This document shows positions 23,301 to 30,627 of a stretch of DNA of 64,000 nt, in pieces. The DNA comes from Bacteroidota bacterium (lineage in GTDB: Bacteria; Bacteroidota; Bacteroidia; M30B66). Both the position numbers and the translations under genes were made by a program. The notes beneath the pieces are model-generated. The model searched no databases. It was not told where the DNA came from and worked only from the letters and a program-made list of their open reading frames with translations. The stretch's first letter is position 1; every line of letters begins with the position of its first letter. The stretch is from assembly GCA_027490225.1 (NCBI GenBank), contig JAIXYK010000040.1, forward strand, positions 1 to 64,000. The letters are read 5' to 3'.

Positions 23301-25873
23301 GCATTTCATTTACTGGTGCAACAAATTCTGGTGGAAACATTACGCTATCTACTTCTGCAGGAGATAACTCTAATATTGATCCAGTGGTTTTGGATGCCAA
23401 TAAGTCGGCAAATAGATTTTATACCATAACTAATTCTGGTGTTTCTGGATTCACTGCTGCTTCTGTAGTATTTAATTTTGTAAATACAGACCTTGACGGA
23501 GGAGCTAATCCAGCTAATTTTGAAGTAGGCAGATATGCAGCAAGTGTTTGGTCATATCCAACAGTTGGAATTAGAACTGCAACTTCTACACAAGCTGCAG
23601 GGTTGACTCCAGCACAGTTATCTGGTCAATATCAATTGGCTGAATTGTACATTGGTGGAATTGTTTGGAATGGTAACATAAGTGGTGATTGGAATAACAC
23701 AGGAAACTGGACTCCTCCAACGATACCAACAATCGCAGATAATATTACAATTGCAATTGGAACTGTTGCTCAACCTTCTTTCTTAACTGGTGGAAATGGA
23801 TTTTGTAAAAACATAACTTTTGAAGCTGGTGCAAACATGACAGTTCCTTCGTCAAAAATGTTAACCATTTCGGGTAATATTACATCTGTAAATACATCTA
23901 TAAATGGAAGCGGTACTGTAAAAATTACTTCTCCAGCCGCAGTTCACTCTGGAAATACATCTTTCTTTGGAGAATTGAGCATCGCAACAGGGGCTAATTT
24001 AACCACAAATAATGGCGTTACAATTAAAAGTGGAGGTTCTTTAATGCACGGTGCAGGTACAGCTGGTGCAGGTGGAAATGTTACTGGCAATGTTAAAGTA
24101 CAAAGAACCGGTACTTCAGCTAATGCTTATAACTATTGGTCTTCTCCAATATCTAATGGTAATGTTAGCGTGTTAGGAGGAAATAGATATTTTTATAACC
24201 CAACTTCAGCTACAAGTTCTTCTGCTCAAGGACTTAGACAAGGTTGGTTACCTGCAACAGGCTCAATGACAAACGGTAGAGGTTACATTGCAACAGCATC
24301 GGGAACAGTAACGTTTAATGGTCCTGCAAATAACGGAAGTATAAATTATGGTCCGCTAAGTTTAGGAACTTTTACAAATTTTAACCTGATTGGTAATCCA
24401 TACCCATCAGCTATTTCAGCAAGTGCTTTTGTCGCTGCAAATCCTCAAATTAATGGTAGTGCTTTGTATTTCTGGGATGATGATGGAACTGCTGGAGGTG
24501 GTTGGAGCGCATCAGATTATGCTGTTTGGAACAATTTAGGTTTTGTTTCTGGGCCTAATAGTGCTACCGTATTCACTGGAAATATTGCTTCAGGACAAGG
24601 ATTCTTCGTAGACGCAACAGCTTCAACAACTGCTCAGTTTAATAATACAATGAGAACTGCTGTAAACAATGCATTTTTCGAAGAACAAGCTATAGAGCGT
24701 TTATGGATAAGCGTAACTACTGCTGCAAATGACTATAACGAAACATTAATTGCTTTTAAAAATGATGCAACTGATGATGCAGACCAGCAATATGATGCAC
24801 TAAAAATGCGTGGAAATGAAAATATTGCTTTGTATACTATTATCGGAAACAATGATTATGCAATTCAAGCATTGCCTACTTTGAATGCCGATAAAATGCT
24901 GCCTTTAGGTATAGATGCACCTGTTTCTGGTCAACAAACATTAAAACTAAAACAAATAGATCATATACCTGCTTCAGCACAAGTTATCTTGGAAGATACT
25001 AAATTAGGAGTGTTTCAAAATTTAAGAACTAATCCGATTTATGTCTACAATTTCGAGAGTACTACTGATACTGACCGTTTCAGATTACATTTTAAACCAG
25101 CTGTAAAATTGGTTGCATCTACCGAAAGTTGTGCATCAAATGATGGAACAATTCTTATAAATAGTAACTCAGCAACTACTTGGGACTATTCAGTTTTAAA
25201 TAGTAACGGTGCAACAATTGCTTCTGCAACTAATTTCTCAGGAAATGCAATGTTAGAAAACTTAGCTGCAGATATCTATACAGTTAACTTAAGTAACCAG
25301 TTTGGAACTTTTGTTCAAGAAGCAATAGAAATTCAAGGTGGCGAAGGTGTTACAGCCAATGTTTATGCTTCTGCAAATGAAGTGGAAATATCAGATGCTG
25401 CTGTATCTTTTACCGCAACAGTAACTGGAGCAACAGATATTACATGGAATTTTGGTGACGGAACTATTGTTACTGGAATTTTAAATCCTGTACATTATTA
25501 TACAAGCCCAGGTACTTACTCAGTTAGTTTTGTTGCTTCAAATGCAAGCTGTATGGAAATGAAAAACATCGATATTCGTGTTATTAGTGAAATTACAGGT
25601 ATAGAAAAAACCGAGAATCTTGTGTTTAATGTTTATCCAAATCCAGCTTCCGATAATACTGTTATAAACTTGAATTTATCTGAAAGAGAAGATGTGTTAA
25701 CCGTTTTCTTAATTGATGAAACTGGTAAATTAATACAAACAGAGAAATATGAGCAATTAGATAAAAAAGCATCAGTTATTTTACCGGTAAGTAATTTAGC
25801 TGCAGGGATTTATCAAGTATTAATCCAAGGAAAACAATTCAGTTCAGCTGCAAGATTAACAGTTGTTCATTAA
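11348..25873 (+). CDS. Giant repetitive surface/secreted protein (4841 aa) with PKD-like and T9SS type A sorting domains
   Basis: Signal peptide-like N-terminus ending ...LYASAQS; thousands of Thr/Asn/Gly/Ala-rich beta-repeat residues; NLIGNPYPSAI module; FGDGTIVTGILNPVHYYTSPGTY PKD-like motif; C-terminal NVYPNPASDNTVINL...AAGIYQVLIQG sorting domain. Confidence 0.93.
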   Translation: METTTTHKSIFRAFNLNFNSQWFLRLFFICLTLVFSLYASAQSTTVTTGNWNVPAVWGGTVPPAGNNAVIANNVSITSNVTINDLTINAGTTLTMTGAFTLTVNGSLTVNGTFAGGTGTGTITVAGNTVLNGTGAINLVSGSFTTTGTTTLNGTSSINDATTAGTNTFTGLLTINSGTSFTNTANAPTYIFGGGITNNGTFNKVGTGAVALNGANAIGGTSALNIPGTVTITGNKTMDNTGGLTFPGNVTIAAATTFTNNGTVSITGTLNGGNAATSIWVNAANSTLNYANTAAPMATGVLTASASPNTVNYSTGGQTIEGADYHTLTLGGSTVTKTLNGATTVANAFTIPSTITLANSTFALTLPNTTINGALTLGAGNFTASGTIANNGTFTAGGGTVTIAGAITNGGTFTLGAGNFTASSTFTNNSTFNDGNVGGVNIFTGLYTNAGTFTNITNAPLDFRGGLTNNGTMTAPGTGTMTFSTNTQTITGTNAITFAGPVVVASAVTFNNSATYSFSSTFTTNVGGSATFAGTGATTITGATVLNGNFTLNAGVPITHSGAVTIGAGTNYQANGIPTINGALTGVNATTSIFTLGAGLTLTYSAAAAPMAGGVLDASATGTTVNYSGAAQTIAGGIYNNLVLSGTNTKTLGGNTTVNNAFTISSPITLSNSTFSLTLSNTTINSGGILTGGAGSIIANGTVINNGTVTAGAGAFTVAGAITNGGTFTLGAGNFTASSTFTNNSTFNDANVGGTNVFAGLYTNAGTFTNAGNSPLDFRGGLTNNGTMTAPGTGTMTFSTNAQTVTGTNAITFAGPVVVSSDVTFDNTATYTFSSTFTVNATGLATFTGTGASTIAGISTLNGDFTLDAGTAITQTGAVNIGNNTTYLANGIPTIAGALTGATGTSVFTLGAGLTLVYTNAAAPMVGGVFDASATGTTVNYARNGDQTIAGGIYNNLVLSGTSSIKTLGGNTTVNSAFTIPSPITFANSTYSITLPNTTINSGGIITGGAGNIIANGTILNNGTLTAGGGTFTVAGSITNNGTFTAGAGAFTVAGAITNGGTFTLGAGNFTASSTFTNNSAFNDGNVGGTNVFAGLYTNAGTFTNTGNSPLDFRGGLTNNGTMAAPGTGTMTFSTNTQTVSGTNAITFAGPVVVSSDVTFNNTAAYGFSSTFTTNVGGSATFAGTGATTITGATILNGNFTLNAGVPITHSGAVTIGAGTNYQANGIPSIVGALTGLNATTSIFTLGAGLTLTYSNPAAPMVGGVLDASAAGTTVNYARNGDQTIAGGIYNNLVLSGTSGIKTLGGNTTVNNALTIPAVNTLALAGFDFTALSTISNSGTFNDAAAAGINIITGLFTNTGTFSASNNPSFEFRGGLTNNGTMTGTSGGTYSFTTNPQTITGSNAITFVGPVVVSSDVTFNNTATYTFSSTFTNTGIVNFTNTGAVIFTGIATINEAFTGAAGKTLTHNNAVTIGANTTYTCNGTSTISGVLSGASANAIFSLGTTGTLNYSNATAPMATGQLDAVATGCTVNYSGGNQTVQSSTYYNLGFTATGTKTIPDVSVLGNFIRTAGTPSFVANSVVSFKGGDNATISFNNLGVSFQNLVVDKALSATVTIVPGGAVTTSCISLSIPNGTLNLGTTATTFNVTGDFTGAGGFNMSGGTHTVNLTGVNNSIGTLTSAGPALGTIVYNRAGNQNMIASPNYRNVTLSGSGTKNLSGAMTVNGALNLSTNLFLNLGGSDLTLTPTATLAGTFSASRMILTDGTGNFIKQGTTNAHFTTNIPAGLFPLGGVGGLYTPFTISSLSATYTGTAAISVRAVPLRQPNVPYFNNALSKYWKIETTNISGISANASFVYMPSEAPLPIGLYEPRVWNGTSLAAVAGPSAAGANPFSTTATTFLAGEWTAVDPTIRTTLYSYQSGDWSDLNTWTTDPSGSTLISSIIPGAGDQVVILSGRTVNTAVARTIGQIEIEDGGILDLGTTTGHNLGTVSGEGRLRLQTTTFPTGNFAAFSAATGGTVEYYNLPGGPANVLSNTQLVYNNLEFTNSTGTNYTVNTNSDLTINGNYLSNRTSGDIIVNIGNLATSWSLVFNKNVTINAGTTLKAANYNATHDVTIHGNLSVDGTLNFTNGAANVNSTTGAITVLFRGAVANTTATFGAGSSVKFYDFTVTKNDGFELFVSSSPSATVLFHGRGDVLTVTVGTLRLGANLTIPALGDGVGNYDLGAPGVLPVLWIDGANVTCTASGAIVPYGTFKISSGSFTFTVGQAAVVVRESGLFQIDGGTVNMNLFRTSTTAVTHRGSFVMNGGTLSLSGSTSSEMNFYAILSLPYPENVFKMTGGVINITRVNTGSITVNGGIMIASAPQNYDVTGGTLNVNVTGNQNFDITSTAPFYDLNLGRVSAGTGQVRLNTMNWSYDGNAGNTATISGQPLTVLNNLNVNAATALVFNTNGFNLNVGRNFNLSSAATSLTTGANTLTFNGNTAQAFTVNGTITAPGLNNLTINKGSASTLTLAGSAATITAAGALNLLNGTLADNGKTLNVGGNVINSATHSGTGKIVLNGTAIQTVGGTGNGVFQNLEIAGGPAIVSATNTIRINGNLNMATNRIFNIAIYRLMLQATSAITAVPGAFGASRFIATDGFQSDGGIVKPYNSTAAFLFPFGTGTNYMPATIQFSAAPSAYGTIDVRPVAAKQLYVTDAPNAITAYWKVRQTGFAGVPANSVNLTFNYGTLPDNLAYIPGYYNYQSIAFTTINDVTKVNETTKNISFDNVSYFNGDFTAGTLSAFGVVVPYYSRANGNWNNNTTWSNVGFGGAIAPGIPNASVPVFIGDGISYFHTVTVIANNTVSGSLIVDAGSVLILGTTTGHNFGALPYATAGGAGTIRISSATPVAEFPAGDFGVFFTAEGGTTEYITNGTSFTLPLVTAAPTSAQIRSYKNLVLTPSVGLSIKMPNRDLEIIQNLFITGNAAGVALLNDASAKTLTVRGNLNLTSGILRFPGTFAQAASVEGDITIGTNGTLDVDNSGAVSNSINLTGNLTVNGVIDLNKASKGNFTFIGNLDKVITGTNGSASASFNNITVNKGVGQTTLLNVDLAGAFIAPTNNWLTLQNGTFRLSKATTITLTDQAATSFLLPSAAILSINHASAVVNVAMANADNAEFILAGKLEMLNGTMNIGNTANNRHNDLEYAATETPTLEIRGNSQLNVNGQIRRSVSVLLGSLIYNQQDNSTVLVRGKNPGVAGNFNLNRGKFEITNPGSQFNMSGNALLIVDRGGLASGIYGDVFIDPSASNITGGEIRVGTSLTAGSEGTFLFNSTVPLWNVTVDGTIAAKTLRLLNNPLIVQRDLAIRGSSIFNANSLDVTIGEDLTNENPNSATGLSFGGYQVISASQVTTLNGTLSNQTITGAAGNLTNFANLVVNNTFATGALNLATNSNIRINNNFSALAGNINGGSNNITVLGNTVNNVNINNTGAGYFVSNGTSQQVISGNGLGTFGNFRINNAAGIETSVPLTISGDVNFVNGIFYINNHLLTLTETAAISGVTNESRMFRLNGVLSDGGVRKLYPAAAQNFTFPIGITLKYAPVSINATTNSNAGSVTIKPINVKHPATTDPLDKELTFYWNTSSTGFAPSSVFTHVYNYVNSDAANGIEINYRAGRFFNNVWSPQFGIPSTVNAAANTITLSGVNYLNGDYTAGEQTEFDQLLVFYSRNATLGGNWNDPNAWSTDQILQHTGPAAGTFPTSNTVVIAAGHTIVGNTNNLNAPLATINGTLNLNNSIGHNFGTVSGTGTIRMTPTVANQFIFPGGNYTAFITAGGGTFEYSSTATAALPSQSIYNNVLFTGAGSKTMANTDLLVNGNFTVNAGNVANTFNKNITLNGDYTSLPGTAGFTVGTGTVSMVGGNQTLSGSANFYRLIINGAGVKTFNASVTVSNELQLNNGVIATGSNSVSLNAAATILGGSATSYVNGFLQRFIPSATSSRTFPIGDNTAYTPVSISFTGATNSGGNITLSTSAGDNSNIDPVVLDANKSANRFYTITNSGVSGFTAASVVFNFVNTDLDGGANPANFEVGRYAASVWSYPTVGIRTATSTQAAGLTPAQLSGQYQLAELYIGGIVWNGNISGDWNNTGNWTPPTIPTIADNITIAIGTVAQPSFLTGGNGFCKNITFEAGANMTVPSSKMLTISGNITSVNTSINGSGTVKITSPAAVHSGNTSFFGELSIATGANLTTNNGVTIKSGGSLMHGAGTAGAGGNVTGNVKVQRTGTSANAYNYWSSPISNGNVSVLGGNRYFYNPTSATSSSAQGLRQGWLPATGSMTNGRGYIATASGTVTFNGPANNGSINYGPLSLGTFTNFNLIGNPYPSAISASAFVAANPQINGSALYFWDDDGTAGGGWSASDYAVWNNLGFVSGPNSATVFTGNIASGQGFFVDATASTTAQFNNTMRTAVNNAFFEEQAIERLWISVTTAANDYNETLIAFKNDATDDADQQYDALKMRGNENIALYTIIGNNDYAIQALPTLNADKMLPLGIDAPVSGQQTLKLKQIDHIPASAQVILEDTKLGVFQNLRTNPIYVYNFESTTDTDRFRLHFKPAVKLVASTESCASNDGTILINSNSATTWDYSVLNSNGATIASATNFSGNAMLENLAADIYTVNLSNQFGTFVQEAIEIQGGEGVTANVYASANEVEISDAAVSFTATVTGATDITWNFGDGTIVTGILNPVHYYTSPGTYSVSFVASNASCMEMKNIDIRVISEITGIEKTENLVFNVYPNPASDNTVINLNLSEREDVLTVFLIDETGKLIQTEKYEQLDKKASVILPVSNLAAGIYQVLIQGKQFSSAARLTVVH
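12571..15640 (+). repeat. Long in-frame internal repeats of the giant ORF
   Basis: Block TNGGTFTLGAGNFTASSTFTNNS...GLYTNAGTF...DFRGGLTNNGTM...TFAGPVVV recurs at spacings of 945 and 1005 bp (anchor GGC codons near 12741, 13686, 14691), then a partial copy 777 bp further on. Confidence 0.92.
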
Positions 25874-25890
25874 TAATCACTAAAATTCAA

Positions 25891-25924
25891 AAGCCTGATA
25901 TTTCAAAAGTATCAGGCTTTTTTT
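25891..25924 (+). terminator. Intrinsic terminator after giant ORF
   Basis: AAGCCTGATA-N9-TATCAGGCTT followed by TTTTT; perfect 10-bp stem. Confidence 0.92.
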
Positions 25925-25928
25925 ATCT

Positions 25929-27173
25929 ATGAGAAAATTAATTAGTATTTGTACACTCTTTTTTGTGTTTCAATTAGGTGCCTCTGCGCAGCAAAATGAG
26001 TTTTTCGATGATATTTTTTTAGAAAGGGTATGGTTGAGTATTACCAATTCTAATGGTATCTATAATGAGACCTTAATAGCATTTAAACCAGATGCAACTT
26101 TGGATGTAGACACAGCTTATGATGCAGAAAAATTAATTGGCTCAGAAATCTTATCGCTTTACACTAAAATTGGAAATGGTAATTATGCAATTCAAGCGCT
26201 CCCTTCTTTAACATTTGATATGAATGTAACTGTAGGAATCAATTCAAATATGAGTGGCCCTTTAACTTTTGCCTTACAAGAAGAATTGAATTTTTCTCCA
26301 GGTGCCCAATTGATTATTGAAGATAGTAAAACTGGAATCTTTCATAATCTTAGAAATGAGCAGAGTTTTACTTTTGATTTTGATTATCAGATGGATACGT
26401 TAAGATTTATTGCTCATTTTAAGCCTGCTCCAGATTTTAGTGCTTTAACTGGCACTTGCTTGCTCAACGATGGTGGTATTACAATCGTCAATCCTTCTGA
26501 TACACCTTGGAATGTTACCATATTTGATGTAGACAGCAATATTTTAGTAAACAGCACACAAGTAGATTCAATATTGCAATTAAATCAATTCGTTGCGGGT
26601 TTTTATTTTATTTCTTTTAGAAATGAATTTGATGCTGAGTATGATGTTGCAATTGAAATTGAAACAGCTTTACCTGTCGAACTTCAATTTTCGGCATCTT
26701 CAAATATTATTAATTTGCCAAATGCAACAATAGATTTTACTGCAATTATGAGCGGGGCAGAACAAATTATCTGGGATTTTGGCGATGGAACAATTGACAC
26801 AGCTCAAACGCAAGTTTCACATACATATAATGCACCTGGAATTTATACTGTAACTGCAATTGCAGGAACGCCAGGTTGTGAGCAATTTGATTCAGAAGTA
26901 ATTACAGTAAACGATGTTATTTCATCGGTTGAATCTTTAAAGAAAGTAGCGTCTTATATAATTAACGGAAACATTTTCTTCACATTCAACCAGAATTTTC
27001 AACCAGAAGTTTTAGAAATGTTTGATATTTCAGGTAGGCTTCTTTATACTGAAACAATAAATTCTTCTCAACAACATATTGAAATTGATGGCTCATCAAT
27101 TAATAATCAATTGATATTTATACGTTTTATAAGTAAAACAGGTGAATTTGTTTCAAATTACTTTTGTAATTAA
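25929..27173 (+). CDS. T9SS-type secreted protein paralogous to the C-terminus of the giant protein
   Basis: LERVWLSITNSNGIYNETLIAFKPDATLDVDTAYDAEKL...NGNYAIQALPSL...IIEDSKTGIFHNLRNEQSFTFDF...FIAHFKPAPDF matches the giant's ERLWISVTTAANDYNETLIAFKNDATDDADQQYDALKM...; both have PKD-like and sorting-like C-termini. Confidence 0.88.
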   Translation: MRKLISICTLFFVFQLGASAQQNEFFDDIFLERVWLSITNSNGIYNETLIAFKPDATLDVDTAYDAEKLIGSEILSLYTKIGNGNYAIQALPSLTFDMNVTVGINSNMSGPLTFALQEELNFSPGAQLIIEDSKTGIFHNLRNEQSFTFDFDYQMDTLRFIAHFKPAPDFSALTGTCLLNDGGITIVNPSDTPWNVTIFDVDSNILVNSTQVDSILQLNQFVAGFYFISFRNEFDAEYDVAIEIETALPVELQFSASSNIINLPNATIDFTAIMSGAEQIIWDFGDGTIDTAQTQVSHTYNAPGIYTVTAIAGTPGCEQFDSEVITVNDVISSVESLKKVASYIINGNIFFTFNQNFQPEVLEMFDISGRLLYTETINSSQQHIEIDGSSINNQLIFIRFISKTGEFVSNYFCN

Positions 27174-27176
27174 CTT

Positions 27177-29018
27177 TTAAAAGTTTTTTATGAAATCATC
27201 CAGAATTGTTTCTTCTTGAAGATTCAATTTCTTTTTTAATCGATATTTACCTTTGCGAACGCTTTCTACTGATATGCCAAGTGCGTCTGCCATTTCTTTG
27301 GTATCATTTTTAACTTTAAGCAAAAGAAAAATACGCTCTTCTGCCGAGGTTAAGTCGGGATAAGTGTTTCTAAGTCTAGTTATAAATTCGGGAAATGCCT
27401 TTTCGAAGAGCATTTTGAATTTAGTCCAATCTTGGTCAGTAAGTAACTTAGACTGTACTAAAGAAAACATTGATTCTGATTCAACAGAATTTTGAGGTGA
27501 CTCATTACTTGCAAATGTTAACTTCGATTCTAATTCAGAAATAACTATGTTTCTTTCAATAATGTTGCTTGTGAAGTCAGATAATATTGTTTTATTAAAC
27601 TCAATTTCTTTTAAAGCTGTTTCTAATTGATTTTGTTTTAACATTTTTTCAGCTTCAAAAAGAATTTTTGTTTTTTGATTTTTGATTCTTTGAAACCAAA
27701 ACAGCAATCCAGAAATTAACAAAATAGCGCCAATCAATACAATTAATAATATTTGCTGAAGCTGGAATACTTTCTTCTCTTCAGATAATTTTAAGATTTT
27801 GTTTTCTTTGTCTTTCAATCCGAATTTCATATTCAATTCGTTTACTAATTCATTATTTTGAATAGTAAAAATCGAATCTCTCATTTCAACAAAAGAGTGA
27901 TAATTTTGAAGTGAATGCTTAAAATCACCCTGCTTTTGATACAACAAATAAAGCCTTTCATATATTCTCATTATTCCATCATCTCGCATTTGTGAATTCT
28001 TCGCATACGAAATTCCTTCTTCAAATATTTTTATAGCTGCATTATAATTGCCTAATTCCATTTCACAAACACCCAAATTATAAAACATAGTAACTTCTTC
28101 TCGGTATTCTGACAAAGAATGAAAAATATCTTTAGCACTAATAATTGTAGTTTTAGCCTCTTCCCATTTTTTCTTTGTCATAAATGATACTCCCAAGCTG
28201 TTATAGCAAAGGGCCAAACCTTTTTTATCACCAATCTTTTCCTTTAAGTTTAGCGCTTTATAAGTCGCATCTTCAAAAGCATTCTGGTTTCCAACTTGAT
28301 GATAAACACTTCCTATCGAACATAAAACATCACTCATATTAAGTGTGTCTTTTTGGGAAGCATAAAATGCATAACTTTTTTCAAAATTTCGTTTCGCATC
28401 TTCGTACTTTTCCATTCCAAAAAAACTATGACCAATCTCCATTAAAGTGTTATAGATACCAACTGAATCATTCAATGATTCAAATATTTGATAAGCTTCA
28501 TTTTGAAGTTTGAGTGATTTTGAAAATTTACTCATATAACCATACACTCCTGCAATCAAATTACTAACTCTAGCAATTCCTTGTTTGTTATTAATTTCCT
28601 TGTAAAGTTGCAAGGCTTTATTTCCAAGAATTTCAGCAGAATCAAGTTTGGCTAGCTTTAAGTAACAAAGCGCTTGTTCTTCTATTAAAAATGCCTTTGA
28701 ATTAGAAATTGGAGCTCGCACAGCGTCATATTTCTTTAATAAAGATAAATATTCTAAAGTTGGAGCTTTTACGCCTAAATTAGTTAGATAGCTGCGTATA
28801 ATTGAATCGCGCTCTGCGGAATATTCTGCTTTATTAAAACTTTTGTAAAACGCAGCCGAATCTTCTACAACGAGCTCTTTTACAAATTCAACTAATTCCT
28901 TAGAAGGCTTCGATGTGAATGGTTTTAGATCAGATTCTTTGTTATTACAATTTGTGGATGTAATTACAACAAAGAAAAAAAATATAGATTGACAAAGAAA
29001 TTTAATGATTTTGTTCAT
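27177..29018 (-). CDS. Membrane-anchored TPR protein with C-terminal LuxR-like HTH
   Basis: Lipoprotein-like N-terminus (TSTNCNNKES), TPR-like array (QAYQIFESLNDSVGIYNTLMEIGHSFFGMEKYEDAKRNFEKS), TM segment (ILLIVLIGAILLISGLLFWF), HTH TSAEERIFLLLKVKNDTKEMADALGISVESVRKGKYRLKKKL. Confidence 0.87.
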   Translation of the reverse strand: MNKIIKFLCQSIFFFFVVITSTNCNNKESDLKPFTSKPSKELVEFVKELVVEDSAAFYKSFNKAEYSAERDSIIRSYLTNLGVKAPTLEYLSLLKKYDAVRAPISNSKAFLIEEQALCYLKLAKLDSAEILGNKALQLYKEINNKQGIARVSNLIAGVYGYMSKFSKSLKLQNEAYQIFESLNDSVGIYNTLMEIGHSFFGMEKYEDAKRNFEKSYAFYASQKDTLNMSDVLCSIGSVYHQVGNQNAFEDATYKALNLKEKIGDKKGLALCYNSLGVSFMTKKKWEEAKTTIISAKDIFHSLSEYREEVTMFYNLGVCEMELGNYNAAIKIFEEGISYAKNSQMRDDGIMRIYERLYLLYQKQGDFKHSLQNYHSFVEMRDSIFTIQNNELVNELNMKFGLKDKENKILKLSEEKKVFQLQQILLIVLIGAILLISGLLFWFQRIKNQKTKILFEAEKMLKQNQLETALKEIEFNKTILSDFTSNIIERNIVISELESKLTFASNESPQNSVESESMFSLVQSKLLTDQDWTKFKMLFEKAFPEFITRLRNTYPDLTSAEERIFLLLKVKNDTKEMADALGISVESVRKGKYRLKKKLNLQEETILDDFIKNF

Positions 29019-29050
29019 TGAAATACAAAAGTAATGTAATGATGATTAGT

Positions 29051-29075
29051 TTGCAAGTAATTTATATACTTGTAA
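29051..29075. promoter_or_regulatory. Inverted repeat, possible operator upstream of the TPR-HTH gene
   Basis: TTGCAAGTA-N7-TACTTGTAA, 9-bp arms with one mismatch, 33 bp upstream of the start codon. Confidence 0.35.
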
Positions 29076-29236
29076 ATCAAGTCCTTATATATTTTTGTCC
29101 ATAATTTTGTCCATGGAAAATAATTAGAATGTCTTTGTCTTTGTACATCATCAAAATACCTAAGTGTTAGTTTAACAACTTATATTTGCTTCAGTTAGTT
29201 AAAGGTCTTCACAAACCACTCGTCTATATATAGACT

Positions 29237-29288
29237 AAAACCCTAACAGTTTTTCTAAACTACCTTTAAGAAAAATTGTTAGGGTTTT
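29237..29288. terminator. Bidirectional terminator downstream of rocD
   Basis: AAAACCCTAACAGTTTTTCT-N12-AGAAAAATTGTTAGGGTTTT, 20-bp stem with one G-T pair. Confidence 0.9.
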
Positions 29289-29298
29289 TACTTTGAAA

Positions 29299-30546
29299 TC
29301 ATTCAAAAGAAAGTAAAGTCTCCTCTATTATTTCAACACATGACAAAAGTTGAATTTCTGTTATTACCAATGGAGGAGCAAATCTTATAATATTTCCATG
29401 AGTAGGTTTTGCCAACAAACCATTTTCCATCAATCTGATGCAAATGTCCCAGGCGCTTACTCCATCTTTTTCTTCGATAATAATTGCATTCAAAAGCCCT
29501 TTTCCCCTTACTTTATTTATTCGGGTACTTTTAATGTTTCTTAAAGAACTTCTTAGGATTTCTCCTAATCTTTTGGCATTTTCAGCTAAACCTTCTTCTT
29601 TAACTACCTCCAAAGCTGCCCTGGCAACAGCACAACCTAATGGATTTCCTCCATAAGTTGAACCATGTTCTCCTGGTTTTAAACATAACATAATCTCATC
29701 TCTGCTTAAAACGCCAGACACAGGATAAACACCTCCTGTTAATGCTTTTCCGAGTATTAAAATATCTGCTTTTACTCCTTCATGGCAACAAGCCAATAAT
29801 TCACCCGTTCTCGCAATTCCCGTTTGAATTTCATCTGCAATAAATAAGACATTGTATTCTTTGCAAAGCGAATAACACGCTGCAAGATATCCGAAGTCAG
29901 GAACATTTACTCCAGCTTCACCTTGAATCGGTTCCACTAGAAAACCTGCAACATTTTTATCTTTTAACGCTTCACGCAAAGCATCCACATCATTATAAGG
30001 AATTACTTTAAAACCTGGTGTAAAAGGTCCAAATTCTTTTCTTGCATCTGGGTCGGTTGAAGCAGAAACAATAGAAATCGTTCTTCCATGGAAGTTCTGC
30101 TCACAAACTAATATCACAGCTTCATTTTCAGAGATTCCCTTTTTTTGATAAGCCCATTTTCTGCATAATTTAAGGGCTGTTTCAACTGCTTCAGCTCCTG
30201 TATTCATAGGGAGGAATCGGTCGTAACCAAAATACTCAGAAACATATTTAGAAAAAGTAGCAAACTCCTTGTTGTGAAAAGCTCTTGATGTAAGGGTTAG
30301 TTTTTGAGCTTGTTCAATCAAGGTATTTATGATTTTAGGATGGCAATGTCCTTGATTTACAGCTGAATATGCCGAGAGGAAATCATAGTACTTTTTACCT
30401 TCAACATCCCAAAGAAAAACACCTTCACCTCTTTCTAAAACTACTGGCAATGGGTGATAATTATGTGCTGTATGGTTTTCCTCCATTTCTATGAAAGACA
30501 CATTGCTTTGGTGATCTTGTTGGATGGTTTCTTTGGTAAATCGCAT
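29299..30546 (-). CDS. rocD: Ornithine--oxo-acid aminotransferase
   Basis: [76 protein letters not shown]. Confidence 0.93.
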   Translation of the reverse strand: MRFTKETIQQDHQSNVSFIEMEENHTAHNYHPLPVVLERGEGVFLWDVEGKKYYDFLSAYSAVNQGHCHPKIINTLIEQAQKLTLTSRAFHNKEFATFSKYVSEYFGYDRFLPMNTGAEAVETALKLCRKWAYQKKGISENEAVILVCEQNFHGRTISIVSASTDPDARKEFGPFTPGFKVIPYNDVDALREALKDKNVAGFLVEPIQGEAGVNVPDFGYLAACYSLCKEYNVLFIADEIQTGIARTGELLACCHEGVKADILILGKALTGGVYPVSGVLSRDEIMLCLKPGEHGSTYGGNPLGCAVARAALEVVKEEGLAENAKRLGEILRSSLRNIKSTRINKVRGKGLLNAIIIEEKDGVSAWDICIRLMENGLLAKPTHGNIIRFAPPLVITEIQLLSCVEIIEETLLSFE

Positions 30547-30627
30547 AAAATAATTATTGGCATCAAAGTTAAGATTTTTAACTTGTTTTTAGCTCAAAAT
30601 GCTGAAATTGCGGCAAATTTCAAATTG

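Noticed and set aside
11470-23400. Many minus-strand ORFs of 60-180 aa inside the giant gene
   Set aside because: They are rich in Val/Pro/Ala/Phe and mirror the Thr/Asn/Gly/Ala codon composition of the sense repeats; they repeat with the same period as the sense gene. Treated as composition artefacts.
27172-27190. AACTTTTAAAAGTT palindrome plus T tract between the convergent genes at 27173/27177
   Set aside because: AT-only palindrome with no loop; too weak to call a terminator.
30454-30627. N-terminal extension of the RlmD-like ORF
   Set aside because: The extension overlaps rocD coding sequence antisense and has no family resemblance; homology-like sequence begins near MGRKSSAPQIYEALTI at 30628.
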